From the NCBI GenBank assembly GCA_944739405.2, contig OX123191.2, positions 4,320,830 through 4,384,829 of the forward strand: 64,000 nucleotides of DNA, given 5' to 3'. A program made the position numbers and the translations under genes. Positions within the stretch are counted from its first letter, which is position 1. Every line of letters begins with the position of its first letter. This document shows positions 9,195 through 21,234 of this stretch, piece by piece. The notes beneath the pieces are model-generated. The model saw only the letters and a list, made by a program, of their open reading frames with translations, was not told the DNA's origin and did not search any database. The stretch is from Euclidia mi (Eukaryota; Arthropoda; Insecta; Lepidoptera; Erebidae).

Positions 9195-9718
9195 TTCTTT
9201 TTAGGGTTCCGTACCTAAAAGGTAAAAAACGGGACCCTATTAGTAAGCCTCCGCTCTGTCTGTCTGTCTGTCACCAGGCTGTATCTCATAAACCGTGATA
9301 GCTAGAAAGCTGAAATATTCAAAAATTATGTATTTCGGTTGCCGCTATAACAACAAATACTAAAAATAAAAAATAAAAATCTATTAAGGGGCATCCCATA
9401 CAAAAAACGTGTTGTTTTTTTTCGTATTTTTTGCTCAAAATTACTAACTGTAACAGGTACACGTTTTAAATTTTCACAGAATATGTAATTGTATATTACT
9501 TTTCAAAATAAATAATTAAATAAAAAAAGTAAATAATAAAGGGGGGCTCCCATACAACAAACGGAATTTTTAAGCAATTTGTTACTCGATCTTAATAAAC
9601 AGGTAGAAACTTAAAAAGTATTTAAGTATACATACAACGAACGTGATTTTCTTTTATAGATGATGGTACGGAACCCTTCGTGCGCGAGTCCGACTCGCAC
9701 TTGCCCAATTTTATTTAT
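9195..9718 (+). repeat. Interspersed repeat D, GGGTTCCGTA ends
   Basis: Starts at AGGGTTCCGTACCTAAAAGG and ends near GGTACGGAACCCTTCGTGCG, so short inverted ends (GGGTTCCGTA and TACGGAACCC) bracket about 480 bases. The interior has (CTGT)n, CACCAGGCTGTATCTCA and TTGCCGCTATAACAACAAA. I recognise this as a widespread moth repeat. No transposase is present, so it would be a non-autonomous element. Confidence 0.6.
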
Positions 9719-9829
9719 ATTGTTCCTTGAAGTACGAGGATGATTCTTACGGAGAGAAAATTAAAAAAAAAAATAAGCAGTCGACTGTTAGGCGGTACGA
9801 AGTTCGCCGGGTCAACTATTATAATATAT

Positions 9830-9960
9830 TAATTTGGGTTGCAAAGTAACACTTGTGAATATCAACATGTTTTACACCGACCTTCAGAATAGTAGAAACT
9901 GAAAGAAACCGAGGCTACTCTTTTAAACAGCCAGAATCATTTTGTCGTATCATGACCGTT
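9830..9960 (-). repeat. Fragment resembling the 5353-5560 LINE 3' end
   Basis: AATTTGGGTTGCAAAGTAACACTTGTGAA resembles ATTTGGGTCACAATGTGACGC at 5393 in order and spacing. Diverged. Confidence 0.3.
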
Positions 9961-9964
9961 GTTG

Positions 9965-10777
9965 ATAATGATAAATAAAATAAAACAAAAACATTTTTAT
10001 GTTAAGCGGTTTTATTACAAAAAAAATATGTAGTTAGGTTATGCACTAAAAGCTAAAAAATAATTCGGTAAGTCCTAGCTACCAGATCGCTCATCAATCT
10101 GGGGTATTGATCGGGCAAATATAAAATCGTTTTATAGTGTATTGTCATCAAGATTAAGAGTGTGTACCAAATATCAGATCAATCTATCATCAGGAAGGGG
10201 AAAATTCCAATTACTAAATTTGACCTAAACAAACAGGTCAAGCTAAATAAAACCGTTTAAAAATGCAACACTGCTTTAAAAAATTGAAGTAAAATACTTC
10301 ATTTTTTTAAAAGCAAAACGAGGAATGAATAAATATATCGTATTAGAGGCTGAACGCACTTTTCTATTTATTTTAAAAGTGACTGCACGATCCTGTGAGA
10401 ATTCCCAGTTAAAATTGTTTAAAATATTTAACCTACCTTTACCGTTTACTACAAACCATATTCTGTAGTAAACAAAACTGTATTATTATCAAAGTACACT
10501 TACACACAACATCATCCCCCAACATGTAATAACAGACTCAACAAAGATCAATCCAGTGATCAGATAACAGCCCATTGTGTGCGACTGTACTCTGTCCGTC
10601 AGCGGGACAGACACAATGGTCGCCACTACATCAATGTAAAGTTACATTGTTATGCGTTTATTTAAAAGCTCTGTGAATGGATACTGTAGATTGATTGGTA
10701 TTTTGATAAAGATTTGGATGTATTTAATGGGCCGAAGATTTGCTTTTATGTAATTTTAACTTAAAGCAGACAATGTT
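9965..10777. other. no gene recognised
   Basis: A modestly GC-rich patch at 10550-10630 was inspected for an exon and none could be supported. The rest is AT-rich. Confidence 0.35.
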
Positions 10778-11150
10778 AATAAAAAAAAGTTTAAAACCAT
10801 AACCCGACTACGTAAAAAACGGGGTCTAAAAAGGAAGAAACAAGAAAATAGCTAGTGAGCTATTTTCTTGTTGTGACAAGTAAGTACAGAAATGCTCGAA
10901 CTACAGTGCGGTGCGGTGGTCGCACCTATTGTATACTAGTGCATATGTAGTTACCTGTACCATGTTTGCTCGATGCAGGTAAGTGTTCCTGGCACCAACA
11001 TTAGGTATACAATGGTGCGACCACGGCTCTAGTTTGAGCATTTCTGTACTTACTTATAGTGTGCTATTTTCTTGTTTCTTCCTTTTTAGACCCCCTTTTT
11101 TACGTAATCGGGTTATAGTTATTAAACTTTTTTTTATTTAATACTTTTCC
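10778..11150. mobile_element. Foldback MITE with long inverted repeats
   Basis: Left and right arms (about 10778-10977 and 10984-11150) are imperfect reverse complements. The outer blocks are AAAAAAAAGTTTAA, ATAACCCGACTACG and TCTAAAAAGGAAGAAACAAG; the inner blocks are AAGTAAGTACAGAAATGCTC and TTGTATAC. The left arm has an extra AGCTAGTGAGCT-type insertion. There is no protein-coding content. Target duplications are not clear in the AT-rich flanks. Confidence 0.7.
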
Positions 11151-11439
11151 GTATCCCGATGGGGTATGTAAACTGTGCAATATTTACATTGTAATATTTA
11201 AAGAAAGTGAGAAAGCAAAATAATGGGTAACGCAAAGCGTCTGAACCACGCGAATTGTAAGTACAACCGCGTTTTTATCTAAACAAAAAATAACTTATAT
11301 TTTGACTCAAGCAGTATAATTGGTATATGTACCTATTTGTAATGTGCTCACCAACACCTTTCTTTTGATACCAAACACGTAATGATTATCTTCAATTTGA
11401 TATTTTTTGAGGTTGGAATCCGAGGTATTAGTTCCGAAA

Positions 11440-11630
11440 TAGACAATTTAGATATAATTTATACAGTCTATGTCACTCGCACTATTATTACGAATCTATT
11501 GACACCCCATTTACTAAAATCGGTTCAGTAGTTTAGGCGCTACGGTGGAACATAATACAAACATACTTACATACATAGACTGCCAAAAACATTACCCTTC
11601 CTTTTGGCTTCGCCGTAGTCGGGTAAAAAC
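11440..11630. repeat. Repeat C-related fragment
   Basis: Contains AAAATCGGTTCAGTAGTTTAG, ACAAACATACTTACATACAT and GGCTTCGCCGTAGTCGGG, phrases of common lepidopteran short repeats. Confidence 0.45.
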
Positions 11631-11929
11631 AGAAATAAATTAAGTCCTGTTAAGGGACCCAGACTTGTTAGAATAATTTGTATATCATCTGTAAATTTAA
11701 AATTGTGTTACTGAATGCCTGACAGACAACGCCCAGCCCAAGAAAAAGAAAACCCCTGCAGAGCGCAAGAATCTTAAAATTGGCATGTACAGTCGAACAA
11801 CTTCTCGCTAGACTACTAGGGCGAGAATCGCTTAGCAAGTCATGGTCGCTTCCAGTTTAAAGCTTTCATTATTGGTAAAACGTAATATGGGCGCGTGGTT
11901 TTGTATAAGTGTGCGTGTGCCTCGACTTT

Positions 11930-12070
11930 ATGAGCGAGCCAAAGGCAACTTTTTAAAACTGTTCGACCGCCGAGTTGTCTGTATATTCCTTGGGGACCGC
12001 ACTAAGAAGGGATACTTACCCCAAAATCAAACGGGATCGGGCAGAATAGTTTATATTAAGATACAGTACA
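11930..12070 (+). repeat. Repeat B fragment, diverged
   Basis: TATTCCTTGGGGACCGCACTAAGAAGGG matches the middle of repeat B at 18120-18160. The 77-codon frame starting at 11842 crosses it and is incidental. Confidence 0.5.
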
Positions 12071-12384
12071 CATAACGTATACAGTTCTCTAGTACCTACT
12101 CCTTTAAAGGTTGTCTCATTTTACAGTGCTTAAAAGTGAGAGGCAAGTTTTGTAAAAGCAGAATCATTCCTTCTTTATCAAGTTATCATAATCCATTCCA
12201 TGTCCTTATAATTTTTTTCTTATTGTAAGCCATTATCGCCTTAGACGGGCACAAGTACCACAGAACATGAATCCGTAATTTGCTAAAGCTGCCATTTCTC
12301 AGAAACTTATAAAACATAGACAATGAATACTTTTATAATTTCGCGAGTTTACACATATTTAGAGGATCGTAGATTAATAACGCG

Positions 12385-12780
12385 ATATATGTGTATATAC
12401 AGGATGTAAAAAGGCCCTTAACGAAAACTGAAATCCCATGTTGTAAAAATCACTACGTACATTTTTTACTTCGGCACCATACCTGGGAAATTACTGGTTC
12501 AAGAGATATTGAGGCTCAAAGTTAGTATGGATTTTTTTTAATTAGGTACAAAATCGATGCATTTACCTCGCCAATATGTTCTTTAGATGCCCTATGACCC
12601 CATGGATAAGTAGGTATTTCGAGAATTGCACGCGCGCGCTTTTAATTGCGATTAAAACAATGTGAAAACTTAAACAAAAATCGTTTCCCAGGTATTATTT
12701 TTGGTTAGTATGACTTGGCATGATGTCCACAACACTAGTAGACTTCGGCTTGGTGATTGGGTCTTGTGACACACTGTAAA
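12385..12780 (+). repeat. Interspersed repeat A, copy 2 (most complete)
   Basis: Runs from TATATACAGGATGT through AAGGCCCTTAACGAAAAC, TTCGGCACCATACC, CTCGCCAATATGTTC and GATGTCCACAAC to GTCTTGTGACACACTGTA. The two ends resemble each other in inverted orientation (ACAGGATGT and ACACTGT). It matches 21368-21740 on the opposite strand. No ORF of note. Confidence 0.75.
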
Positions 12781-12860
12781 AAATCCTTGCGTTACTGACT
12801 GGCTGACAGACACGCTACAGCCAAAACTACTGAGCCCAAGTAGGTGAAAGGTAAATGGGC
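12781..12860 (+). repeat. Repeat B, 5' part
   Basis: AATCCTTGCGTTACTGACTG and CTACAGCCAAAACTACTG match 18040-18090. It directly follows repeat A. Confidence 0.65.
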
Positions 12861-12989
12861 ACCTTAGTATGGAAACCATACCCATAGCGGACACAAACGA
12901 AATATAGCAGAGTGTATTCATCTATAGCTCTCATTTACTATGGCGTTAGTCGCATTAATGTGAGCTACGGGAATCTCAAATAATTCAAG

Positions 12990-13165
12990 TGTTATCTATG
13001 TATATATCCATACTCTTTATCTCTGAAACTACTGATCCGATTTGAAAAAATCTTTTTGTGTGTGATAGCCACATTCATGAGAAATGTTATAGGCTACTTT
13101 TTATCCCGATATTCCCGCGGGATCACTGAATGAGGCCGAAGAAGTCGCGGGCGTCCGCTTATTAA
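12990..13165 (-). repeat. Repeat C copy, minus strand
   Basis: Contains CTGAAACTACTGATCCGATTTG, TTTTTATCCCGATATTCCCGC and GTCGCGGGCGTCCG, the reverse layout of repeat C. Confidence 0.55.
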
Positions 13166-13169
13166 TTGA

Positions 13170-14280
13170 TATAGGTAAAAAAAATAAAATGCTAATTCAT
13201 TAAAATATTTTTTATTCAATTTGATCCAAAGCAATCACAAGATCATTTAAAAAGGCAGCGGGTGCGCCAGTTGCTTCCTGGTGTATGGCCCAAGACAGAT
13301 AATAAACAATGCTAGCGATATGGGCGCAGCAATTAAATGTGCGAAAAAAAACCTGTTCAATGTGCGAAAGAGACAGCGTATAACATATCAGTCAACATTA
13401 GCTCTGATAATTCAGGACGCAGTGAGCGATGCGATATAAAACCCGAAACATATTGGTTTCACGAGTGAAACGAACATGCATTTGGTTTATTTAAAATATC
13501 AGCAATACTTATGGTATCTATTTCATATGTAGCGTATGGACGAAATAATATTAGGTTGAACTGACTGAACGATACAAGTCATTATCTAAAACGACAGCGA
13601 TTGCCTAGTGGAAAAATTACACTAAAACTGATTTTAAGTTAAGTGTGTACTCTAATGTTAATCTACACTTGCTAAACAATAAAGACAAAATTAACCCTTT
13701 CAGGACCATAAGGATATGGGACTATATATTATGATAAAAACTATATGAAACAGTTAATTAGGCATCAAATTAACTAATTTTAACTTAAAATATTATAAAA
13801 TGTTTTGGATTTTTTGAAAATCTTTGGGACACATGGTCGAGGGTGATACTTTTTGTTCTAGTAAATTATATTATACGTTTTAGAGATTTTAGCAGTTTTT
13901 GAGTTTTTTTTTGTATTGTATATTTTTTGTTTTTAAATTTATTACAATAAAATTGCTTGTGAATCGATAGGTATACAATTTAAAGTAATAAGCTAGTAGT
14001 AATTCGGTAGAATCTAGTGAAACATTTCCATTAATTAGTCTAGAAAACGTGTACTTTGCAACTTAATTCTTTTTTTTCGGATTTCTACTATATAATGAAT
14101 AAACTGACACATCTCTTTCAGAAGTTTGGTTATCATTGGGTTGCGTTGGAAACTGACACTTATGTCCCTTGGTCGTCAAAAGGTTAAATACCGTGAGAAA
14201 ATCTGCATGTCTGTAAGTTCTCCTTAATGTCCTCGCGAGATGTGTGAAGTCCGCTAACCCACACTTGATCATAAGGCAAG
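13170..14280. other. no gene recognised
   Basis: AT-rich with short frames only. Confidence 0.35.
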
Positions 14281-14284
14281 TGTG

Positions 14285-14515
14285 GATGGGACAGGATGAA
14301 GGGGACGACCTAGGCGGACGTTCTCTGATCAGATTGGAGACATCCTAAAAACAGGACAGGTTAGAAGTACCCTGAACAGAAGAGCATGTATGAGGAATTT
14401 GATGGGAGTGAATGAAGCAAGAGAAATATGCCAGGATCGTTGCAAATGGCTTTCTGAAGTCTCTGCCCACCCCGCCGGGAAACAGGCGTGAGTCTATTTA
14501 TGTATGTATGTATAA
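14285..14515 (+). pseudogene. LINE-X ORF2 C-terminal fragment and 3' end
   Basis: The conceptual translation preserves phrases such as RACMRN and VNEAREICQDRCKW. These recur at 18345-18575 (plus) and, diverged, at 25118-25290 and 28450-28690 (minus). After AACAGGCGTGAGTCTAT it ends in a (TATG)n run. The layout is the extreme 3' end of a non-LTR retrotransposon ORF2 with a microsatellite tail. The clade cannot be assigned from so short a piece. The upstream 5' part is missing, as expected for 5' truncation. Confidence 0.6.
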
Positions 14516-14519
14516 TAAT

Positions 14520-14840
14520 ATATTTTTAACCACCTTACATAATTATTTATACAAAGCGATAAAGATATGTGTATCGCATAAGTCTCATATCACAAAGCTC
14601 ACCCAATTTCCAATAATATATCAATATGATATGCAGCCGCATAGTTCATAGATTCTAAACATACAATTTAATCATGTATCGTGCCACGCTAGGGTATGTT
14701 GGGACGCCGACAGCACAGGATTACCCTGTTCGATGCATGCATAATAGTTTGGAGATAGCGTTTTCATCTGCAGCTTTATATATATGAATAATGTTAATGA
14801 ATGTTTTGCTGTAGAAAGCTGCTCCATTAAGTTGTATTTA
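14520..14840. other. no gene recognised
   Basis: AT-rich DNA. Its right end carries the target site of the RTE insertion. Confidence 0.4.
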
Positions 14841-14857
14841 TAGAAATAAACTAGTCC

Positions 14858-15476
14858 TATACCCCTACCAGTATGCTCCGACTTTCGCTACCTCGGTTCA
14901 CTCCTGCAACACGACGGCGAAATTGACCGAGATGTTCGGCAAAGGATCAACTCAGGATGGATGAAATGGCGACAGGTCTCGGGCACAATATGCGATCCTA
15001 AAATGCCTTTAAAATTCAAGGGACGCATATATAAGGCGGTTATAAGCCCTGTCGTATTGTATGGAGCTGAGTGTTGGGCTACTAAGAAGATGGATGAAAA
15101 ACGATTACATGTGGCAGAGATGAGAATGTTGCGATGGATGTGTGGAGTTACGAGAATGGATAAGATTAGGAATGAATACGTGAGAGGTAGTCTGAAAGTG
15201 GCGCCTATAGACGAGAAAGTGAAAGGAAGTCGTTTGGCTTGGTATGGACATATTATGCGAAGAGATGATATGTATGTAGGTAAGCAAGTGATGAATATGA
15301 AGGTAGAGGGATGGAAAGGGAGAGGGAGGCCAAGGAAAAGATGGATGGACTGTGTGAGGATGGATATGAAAGAGAAAGGGGTAAATGATCAGATGACGGG
15401 CGACAGAAAAGAATGGAAGCGAAGGACGTACTGCGCCGACCCCAAATAGATTGGGACCAGGGCAAGAAGATGATGA
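14858..15476 (+). mobile_element. 5'-truncated RTE LINE with 17-bp target duplication
   Basis: TAGAAATAAACTAGTCC occurs on both sides, at 14841-14857 and 15477-15493. The body begins inside the reverse transcriptase ORF and ends in GATGATGA, typical of RTE elements. This is a textbook 5'-truncated retroposition product. Confidence 0.9.
14961..15449 (+). pseudogene. RTE-type ORF2, C-terminal domain (truncated)
   Basis: The open frame of 162 codons continues a frame already open from the left edge of the insertion (14858), where FRYLGSLLQHDG can be read. Visible family traits are the YGAECW motif, LRWMCGVTR, WYGHIMRRDD and the GRGRPRKRWMDCV block near residue 112-127, all seen in the thumb and C-terminal region of insect RTE reverse transcriptases. 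The endonuclease and the catalytic reverse transcriptase motifs lie upstream and are absent, so the product cannot retrotranspose. It has no internal stops and so is young. The same family supplies the catalytic half at 31196-32170 on the other strand. Confidence 0.85.
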
Positions 15477-15493
15477 TAGAAATAAACTAGTCC

Positions 15494-16210
15494 CTTCGGT
15501 TTGGTTCAAAGCTCATTCAATGAAAATTAAAAATTATTTTGTTGACATTGTTTACATTTACACATTATTTTATTTTTATATAGCAAATACTTAAGCTCGT
15601 TTGTATGGAATTCTTCACGCGTTTTAAACGGTTGAACTGGTGTGAACAACATTTCTGTGTTGATATCAATCCATAATTTATTGCGCTTTGTCGTTGACAT
15701 GTCATAAATACAAAAAAAAGCTAGGGACAGCTAATATACAACCGACGAATTAAATAGTCTAATTCATATTATTTAATATCCAATTGACAGTGGATTCTAA
15801 TAGGTTTAACAACATTACCTTACGCACGCCTGTTTCTCAAAGGGGTACAACATTACACCTTATGAAAAAAAGACTCTACCTAGTTGGCTTTATAAAAATC
15901 TAAATCTTTTACTTGTAGCTTTTGTATACCTAAAGAGGGTAGGACAGAGATATAACGGTCAATTTACGTCGACTATATTAAAGTACATAATCGTACTAGA
16001 CATCTGCAAGCTACGTCCCAGTCACGTCTGCGAACTGCGATCTTACGTACTGATACCTAGTAGGTTTCAGGTTTAAAAATCTTAGCTCATATATATATAT
16101 GTATATTTTCGTTCGTTCGGTTAACAAAACTGGACATTAAGACATTCACTCACATGACACTACTAATGTGTGAAAATTGAGAAAGCATAGCAAAAAGAAA
16201 ATATCATCAT
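15494..16210. other. no gene recognised
   Basis: AT-rich with short (AT)n at about 16090-16100. Confidence 0.35.
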
Positions 16211-16214
16211 GAAC

Positions 16215-16410
16215 ATCTATATTAGGTACAGAGCCTTGCTGATTTCAGTATAATTGGCCCGGTTGACCAAGAAGTACTACCCTCTCATAGAATATCGACG
16301 TATTGTTCATTGAGTGAGAGTGCTGAAGGCCCCATTTTTTTCTTCTCCCTCATCCCGCTCCTCATCTTATTCTTTTTCTCGTCCCAAAGGGCGGCAATGC
16401 ACTTGTGATT
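16215..16410 (-). repeat. Repeat F, minus-strand copy
   Basis: On the minus strand it has GGGATGAGGGAGAAG, then GCACTCTCACTC, then CTGAAATCAGCAAGGCTCTG, in the same order as 1870-2015. Confidence 0.6.
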
Positions 16411-16419
16411 CAATCATCC

Positions 16420-16560
16420 TCAGTAATCACACTTTATATTGATGAAAACCTTACAAAAATCGGTTCGGTAGTTTTTGAGTTTATCACATTTATAAAGACA
16501 GACAGGCCGCGGTAAGGACTTTCTTTTTATAATAAATAGTATGTATAGATATAGATAGCC
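16420..16560 (+). repeat. Repeat C 3' part
   Basis: AAAATCGGTTCGGTAGTTTTTGAG, then a GACAGACAG run, then TTTTTATAATAAATAGTATG. Confidence 0.5.
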
Positions 16561-16569
16561 ATACGATGT

Positions 16570-17370
16570 AAGTAAAATACATTGTGGAAAGCAAAAAGAA
16601 ACCACTAAATAATAGGAAACTCCATTATGTGACGAAATTTTGGTCCGTCTTAACACAAGCCTTTACTTCAAAACATTCTTATCCATTAAAATAATAAATT
16701 TTTAAAACGTCAAATTTAATCTAAACATTCCGCTTCCAAATACCGAAAGGCCAAACTAATAAACTCTGACCGAATCTATTTGAAATGCCATCGATTCTGG
16801 CGGTCCAATTTCAAAATTTCAACCAATATCTGCCACAACATTTTACAAATCCAAATATTTGTGAAATACCGCGCACGGTCATCGCAAATTAGCGAAAACA
16901 AGACGCCCTAGAGAAAAGGTGGTCGTTCACTATGACGTAACAGAGAATGCCCGGGATATTTCAAAAGCGACAATACGTGTCCGAATCGCATGTTTTATAT
17001 CGTAGGTGAAGGATACGTGTGCGTTATCGGGATGTAAATGTTTGAGTTAAGGCCACGGATTTGGGGGCTTGGGTTTGTTGTATCAGTAAATATGGTTCGT
17101 ATTAGTGTAATGCTGTTGAGAGAACTGTATTTTTTTAAAGCAGTGATAGCCTGAAGAGCGCTCAACAAACTGCTACGCAGGGATATCGGGAGTAAAGCTC
17201 ACGGACGCACCGATGACCAAGTTAAATAGTTACTTACCTATAGATTATATTGTTCAGTTAATTATTGCTTACTAAACGGTGTTGGAAAGCATCATAATTA
17301 ATAATTACCTTAAAGGTAAATGAAGGGGAAGTGTCACAGATATTCCATGGCATGACAATCAACGTCTTTG
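16570..17370. other. no gene recognised
   Basis: Nothing with support on either strand. Confidence 0.35.
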
Positions 17371-17374
17371 ACTG

Positions 17375-17560
17375 CACTTAAGACGTAGTGGTTAAAGCGA
17401 CCGCCTTGCTGTTTAACACCACGTATGTGATGTATGTTCGATCCCCATATAGGACCAGACATTGTGTGATCCACAAATTACTATTTTATGTGTTGTTTTT
17501 GTGTGTGCGTGGGTTTTGTCAATGTACCACATTCGCTACCATTAAAATCATTAACCAGCA
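17375..17560 (+). mobile_element. tRNA-derived SINE, family S4
   Basis: GACGTAGTGGTTAAAGCG (A-box region) and GTTCGATCCCC (B box) are followed by GACATTGTGTGATCCACAAA. A related tail and B box are at 24040-24175. Confidence 0.6.
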
Positions 17561-17784
17561 AGGTACATAGTATTGTCGTCTGACTGCGTTCGACAAAAAA
17601 AAATTGGTTGATTGATTGACATCGATCGCCGAAGCTTGATATTGTAACATGTGCGATTTGACTATCAATCAGGTTGATCAGTACAATTGTACAACATAAT
17701 ATATATTAAACGAAAATAACCAAATGAAAAATGTATTCGAATTTACTATTGAATCGCCTGTTGATCGGCAGGTGCACCACTTGC

Positions 17785-17990
17785 AGGTGAGGTTGGCTTG
17801 GGACCCTAAGTTCTTGGTGGGAACCCTATGCACCCTCTACTCTGCCAAACAAAATATCCCGATAAGCGGCAATAGGCTCGCCACCTATTACGTGGGATCA
17901 AAACACTGACGAAAAGTGGGCGTTTAATATGCCTCTGCCTACCCCTTCAGGGGAAACAGGCGTGAGTCTATGTATGTATGTATTGAATCA
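17785..17990 (+). mobile_element. SINE S3, 3' half
   Basis: GGCAATAGGCTCGCCACC and CCTATTACGTGGGATC match the minus-strand body at 1195-1445. It ends GGCGTGAGTCTATG with (TATG)n. The head is missing. Confidence 0.6.
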
Positions 17991-18037
17991 CCCCAGTGTT
18001 ACACGGGTACGCTAATAACACAAAAAATATCTTAATA

Positions 18038-18240
18038 TATAAAATCCTTGCGTTACTGACTGCCTGACAGACAAGCTAGAGCCAAAACTATTGGGCGCAG
18101 GAAGCTGAAATTTGGCATGTATGTTCCTTGGGGATCGTAGGGGTGTACTAAGAAGGGATTTCCCGAAATTCCCACGGGATAGGCCAAAACGGGTAAATTT
18201 AAAAAAAATGCAGGCGTAGCTGCTGGCGTCCTCTAGGAAA
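18038..18240 (+). repeat. Interspersed repeat B, uninterrupted copy
   Basis: AATCCTTGCGTTACTGACTG through AAATTTGGCATGTATGTTCC and ATTCCCACGGGATAGGCC to GCTGGCGTCCTCTAGG. It serves as the empty-site reference for the miniature LTR insertion at 4457. Confidence 0.75.
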
Positions 18241-18344
18241 CAGATAAGACGACAAACCTAACTGTGATAACCTTTGTCTGTATATTGAGACTGATAAAGA
18301 AGATATATAAGGCTTGTGACTGACAAAGAAGATATATAAGGCTA

Positions 18345-18575
18345 AAGTGAATGGGACAGGACGAAGGGGAAGACCTAGGCGGACGTTTTCTGACCAGATT
18401 GGAGACATCCTAAAAAAAGGACAGGTCAGAAATACCCTAAACAGAAGAGCATGCATGAGAAACTCGATGGGAGTGAATGAAGCAAGAGAGGTATGTCAGG
18501 ATCGTTGCAAATGGCGTTCCGTAGTCTCTGCCTCCGGGAAACAGGCGTGAGTCTATGTATGGATGTATGTATATT
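18345..18575 (+). pseudogene. LINE-X ORF2 C-terminal fragment and 3' end
   Basis: About 67 codons are open (18347-18550) with GRRGRPRRTFSDQIGD, RRACMRNSMGVNEAREV and CQDRCKWRSVVSA, ending KQA just before GTGAGTCTATG and a TATG-type tail. It is closely similar to 14285-14515 over the whole length, in the same orientation 4 kb away. The upstream catalytic domains are absent. Confidence 0.65.
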
Positions 18576-18579
18576 ACCA

Positions 18580-19135
18580 CAACATAAAAGATACCAGGCA
18601 AATTGAGCCCTTTTTAAGTAATGATCTCTCGTAGATTCTATTACGGAATTTGCTTTAATTTATCGAGGAAAGATTGTTTGATTTAAAGAAAACATTATTT
18701 ATTATCATAATATAATAAACGGTAAAACAGCTGGAAGAACTTAAATAACATATTGAGTTATTTTTCAATTGATATCTGAATGGTCTGAAAATGCAATCCT
18801 GCCTGTCACAAAATTTTATTTACAGAACGGACACGATGACGTAGCCAGTCAGCTAGTAACTTATATAAATAATCAAAATATAACACCAGCAACACATAAA
18901 TAAAATACAATCCAAAGAAATAACGTTTCACTGAAATCTGTACAAAAATAAATATAGTTTGGGCTGCAATAAATAACATGTACGGAACGGCAGACACGCG
19001 AGATCATCCATCAAGCAAGTGAGGAAAGTATTAAATGCAATTGTTGTCTTCACTGTATGTGTCATGAGTAGAGGAAATGGTTCGTTATATTAGATTCACT
19101 CACGACTGTTAATGGCAATTGGAGTGAATGATATC
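18580..19135. other. no gene recognised
   Basis: AT-rich, no supported feature. Confidence 0.35.
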
Positions 19136-19137
19136 AT

Positions 19138-19280
19138 TGTGTGGAGTAAGGGATCGGGACGGCTAGTAGAAGTGAGGATTTACGCAGTGGATGGCTGGAT
19201 ACGAAGAACCAGCCTTCGATCCCAGAGGCGTGCCTTTGGAAACGCATTAGCCTAGCAGTGTCTAACAGCAGGCTGATGAT
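19138..19280 (+). repeat. RTE-like 3' tail fragment
   Basis: GCATTAGCCTAGCAGTG followed by GCAGGCTGATGATGAA resembles the 3' tails of RTE-type LINEs or their SINEs. Similar tails are at 21235 and 45125. Confidence 0.35.
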
Positions 19281-19289
19281 GAATATGCT

Positions 19290-21230
19290 GATAAAGGAGT
19301 TGTGTTTACTAAGCCTGCAGGTGTTGATAATGGTTCTGAATTTGATTTTTGTATGGATAAAATATTTAATAATGCAATAAATGTATAAGTACTTATGAAA
19401 GTTTAATCTTTGCAATCATTAATTTTCAATTGACTGACCAGACAGTCATGTACTAAGTACTTTTGTTTTGAATATCTGATATTCCGACTCAGTACCACGC
19501 AATCATGGATGCTTTCTGTAATTATAAGTACCGTACACTATCTTATTAAAAATGCTCCAACTTTCTATATGTTGGAGCATTACTAATTGCATCCATGTAA
19601 GGGATTCTTTAAAATTATATTGTGAATTGTTGACTTAAAATATTGATTTCGTCTTTTTGTACGTCATGTAATAAATTAAACATTATCATGCGCATCATTT
19701 CCTAACAAAAAATGTCTGCAAAGCTCTCCCATAGACTAAGTACCAATAAACCCAAAGTAAAAGTCCATTGTCATTGCCGGCCCTTACGTCTTAATTTGAC
19801 CCCAAAACGGCATCCACAGTCCAGTGTACAACTTCCCGAGTACTCCATTTACTAAAGCACCTATCTTTCGCCAGTAACGTTGTATGGCCACTCATTCCGT
19901 TCCCACTTGTTGCAGATTACTGGAAATTACTTTTTCCAGTTCGAAATTACAGTTTGTGATGGAAAATTTTCTAGGATGGGTTGCATTAGCAATTATACGG
20001 AACGTTTTGTTAGAGGGTTTTTGTTAGCAAAGTATTGTGTTTCATTCTCATTTGGGTTTCAATATTAGTTTTTTTATACCGTACTCCTAGACAATGATAC
20101 AAACCAGGAAGGAGACAGCTATTACCCAGTGGAGATACAAAGAGTCAGTAGGTACCCTTAAATATGCTGAAATTGGTCTAAAGTAGTCTAAACCGTGAAT
20201 TAGCGGTAATAGGCAGGCGGTTTAACTACTACGTCATACAAGCAGTAGTGCAGTAGGTGCTAAACATTAATAAGATGAAACAGGCACATTTGCTACTAAA
20301 AATAAGCTACGTACTTACAAATTATTTAGTTGTACTTAAAAAAATATCCTTAGCAAGCAGACGTTACAGCCTTTACACAGGCAACAAACTAGAACGCGAT
20401 AGGATTTACCTAAAAACTGTTAATTTTAACCGACACACTTTGAAACTGGGGCAGCCAGTTGCGTAACTGACTACGTTCAGTTTTCCAATATTTCACTGCA
20501 CTTTTTACTGTTGAACTGTGGGATAACAGACTGAGAGATACGTGTTTTCATTCGAATATCCTTGTGAAGAAACTAACAGACTGCTATGTAGATAGTTTTG
20601 AGCCGGCGTACAAATATTACTTGGTGACGTCATCTTAGTACGTACTTTCTACGCTACATACTACAGTACATATTTATTATAATTTACCATCACGCTACGT
20701 AACACAAACAGCGGTGTAAGTAGATCCACTATCATTTGTTGAAAAAAGGAAAACGCACCTTATGAACATTTTTTTTTTATGAATGTGAGCTGTTGTGTCT
20801 GTATTGTGCTAGTCTAGTTTGGTGCTTTTATATTATTTTTTTAAATAACCATATTAATTAACGACAACATTATGGACAATTCAGCTCATATATGAAAAAT
20901 GCAATATAGTTAGGTTCTTAGTTATTTAATTGTATAAATTTGGACGATGCAAAGAGTGGAGTTTCTTGCCTGATTCTTCTCTGAGGCTCTACTTTCTAAA
21001 CAGGCATTTTTTTCAATGCTCAATTATGTAAATATGCATTCATCTTTAATTTTTTTTCTTATATTTTTGACTTTCGGACGTGTCCAAAAATATTTTGACA
21101 TTTTTATGGAAATAAACATATTTGAGTTTGAGTTGGAATCGTGAAAAACTTACATGTCTGAGATTTCTTCACAATGTTCTTGAAAGGCATGTGAAGTGTG
21201 TTAAGCCGGACTTGGACAACGTTGTAGATT
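19290..21230. other. no gene recognised
   Basis: Short frames only. A 10-bp-arm hairpin (ATGCTCCAAC and GTTGGAGCAT) lies at 19552-19580. Confidence 0.35.
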
Positions 21231-21234
21231 TTGG

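Noticed and set aside
15105..15509. 134-codon minus-strand open frame rich in Ser, Pro and His
   Set aside because: Antisense of the intact RTE fragment; composition follows from the sense codons.
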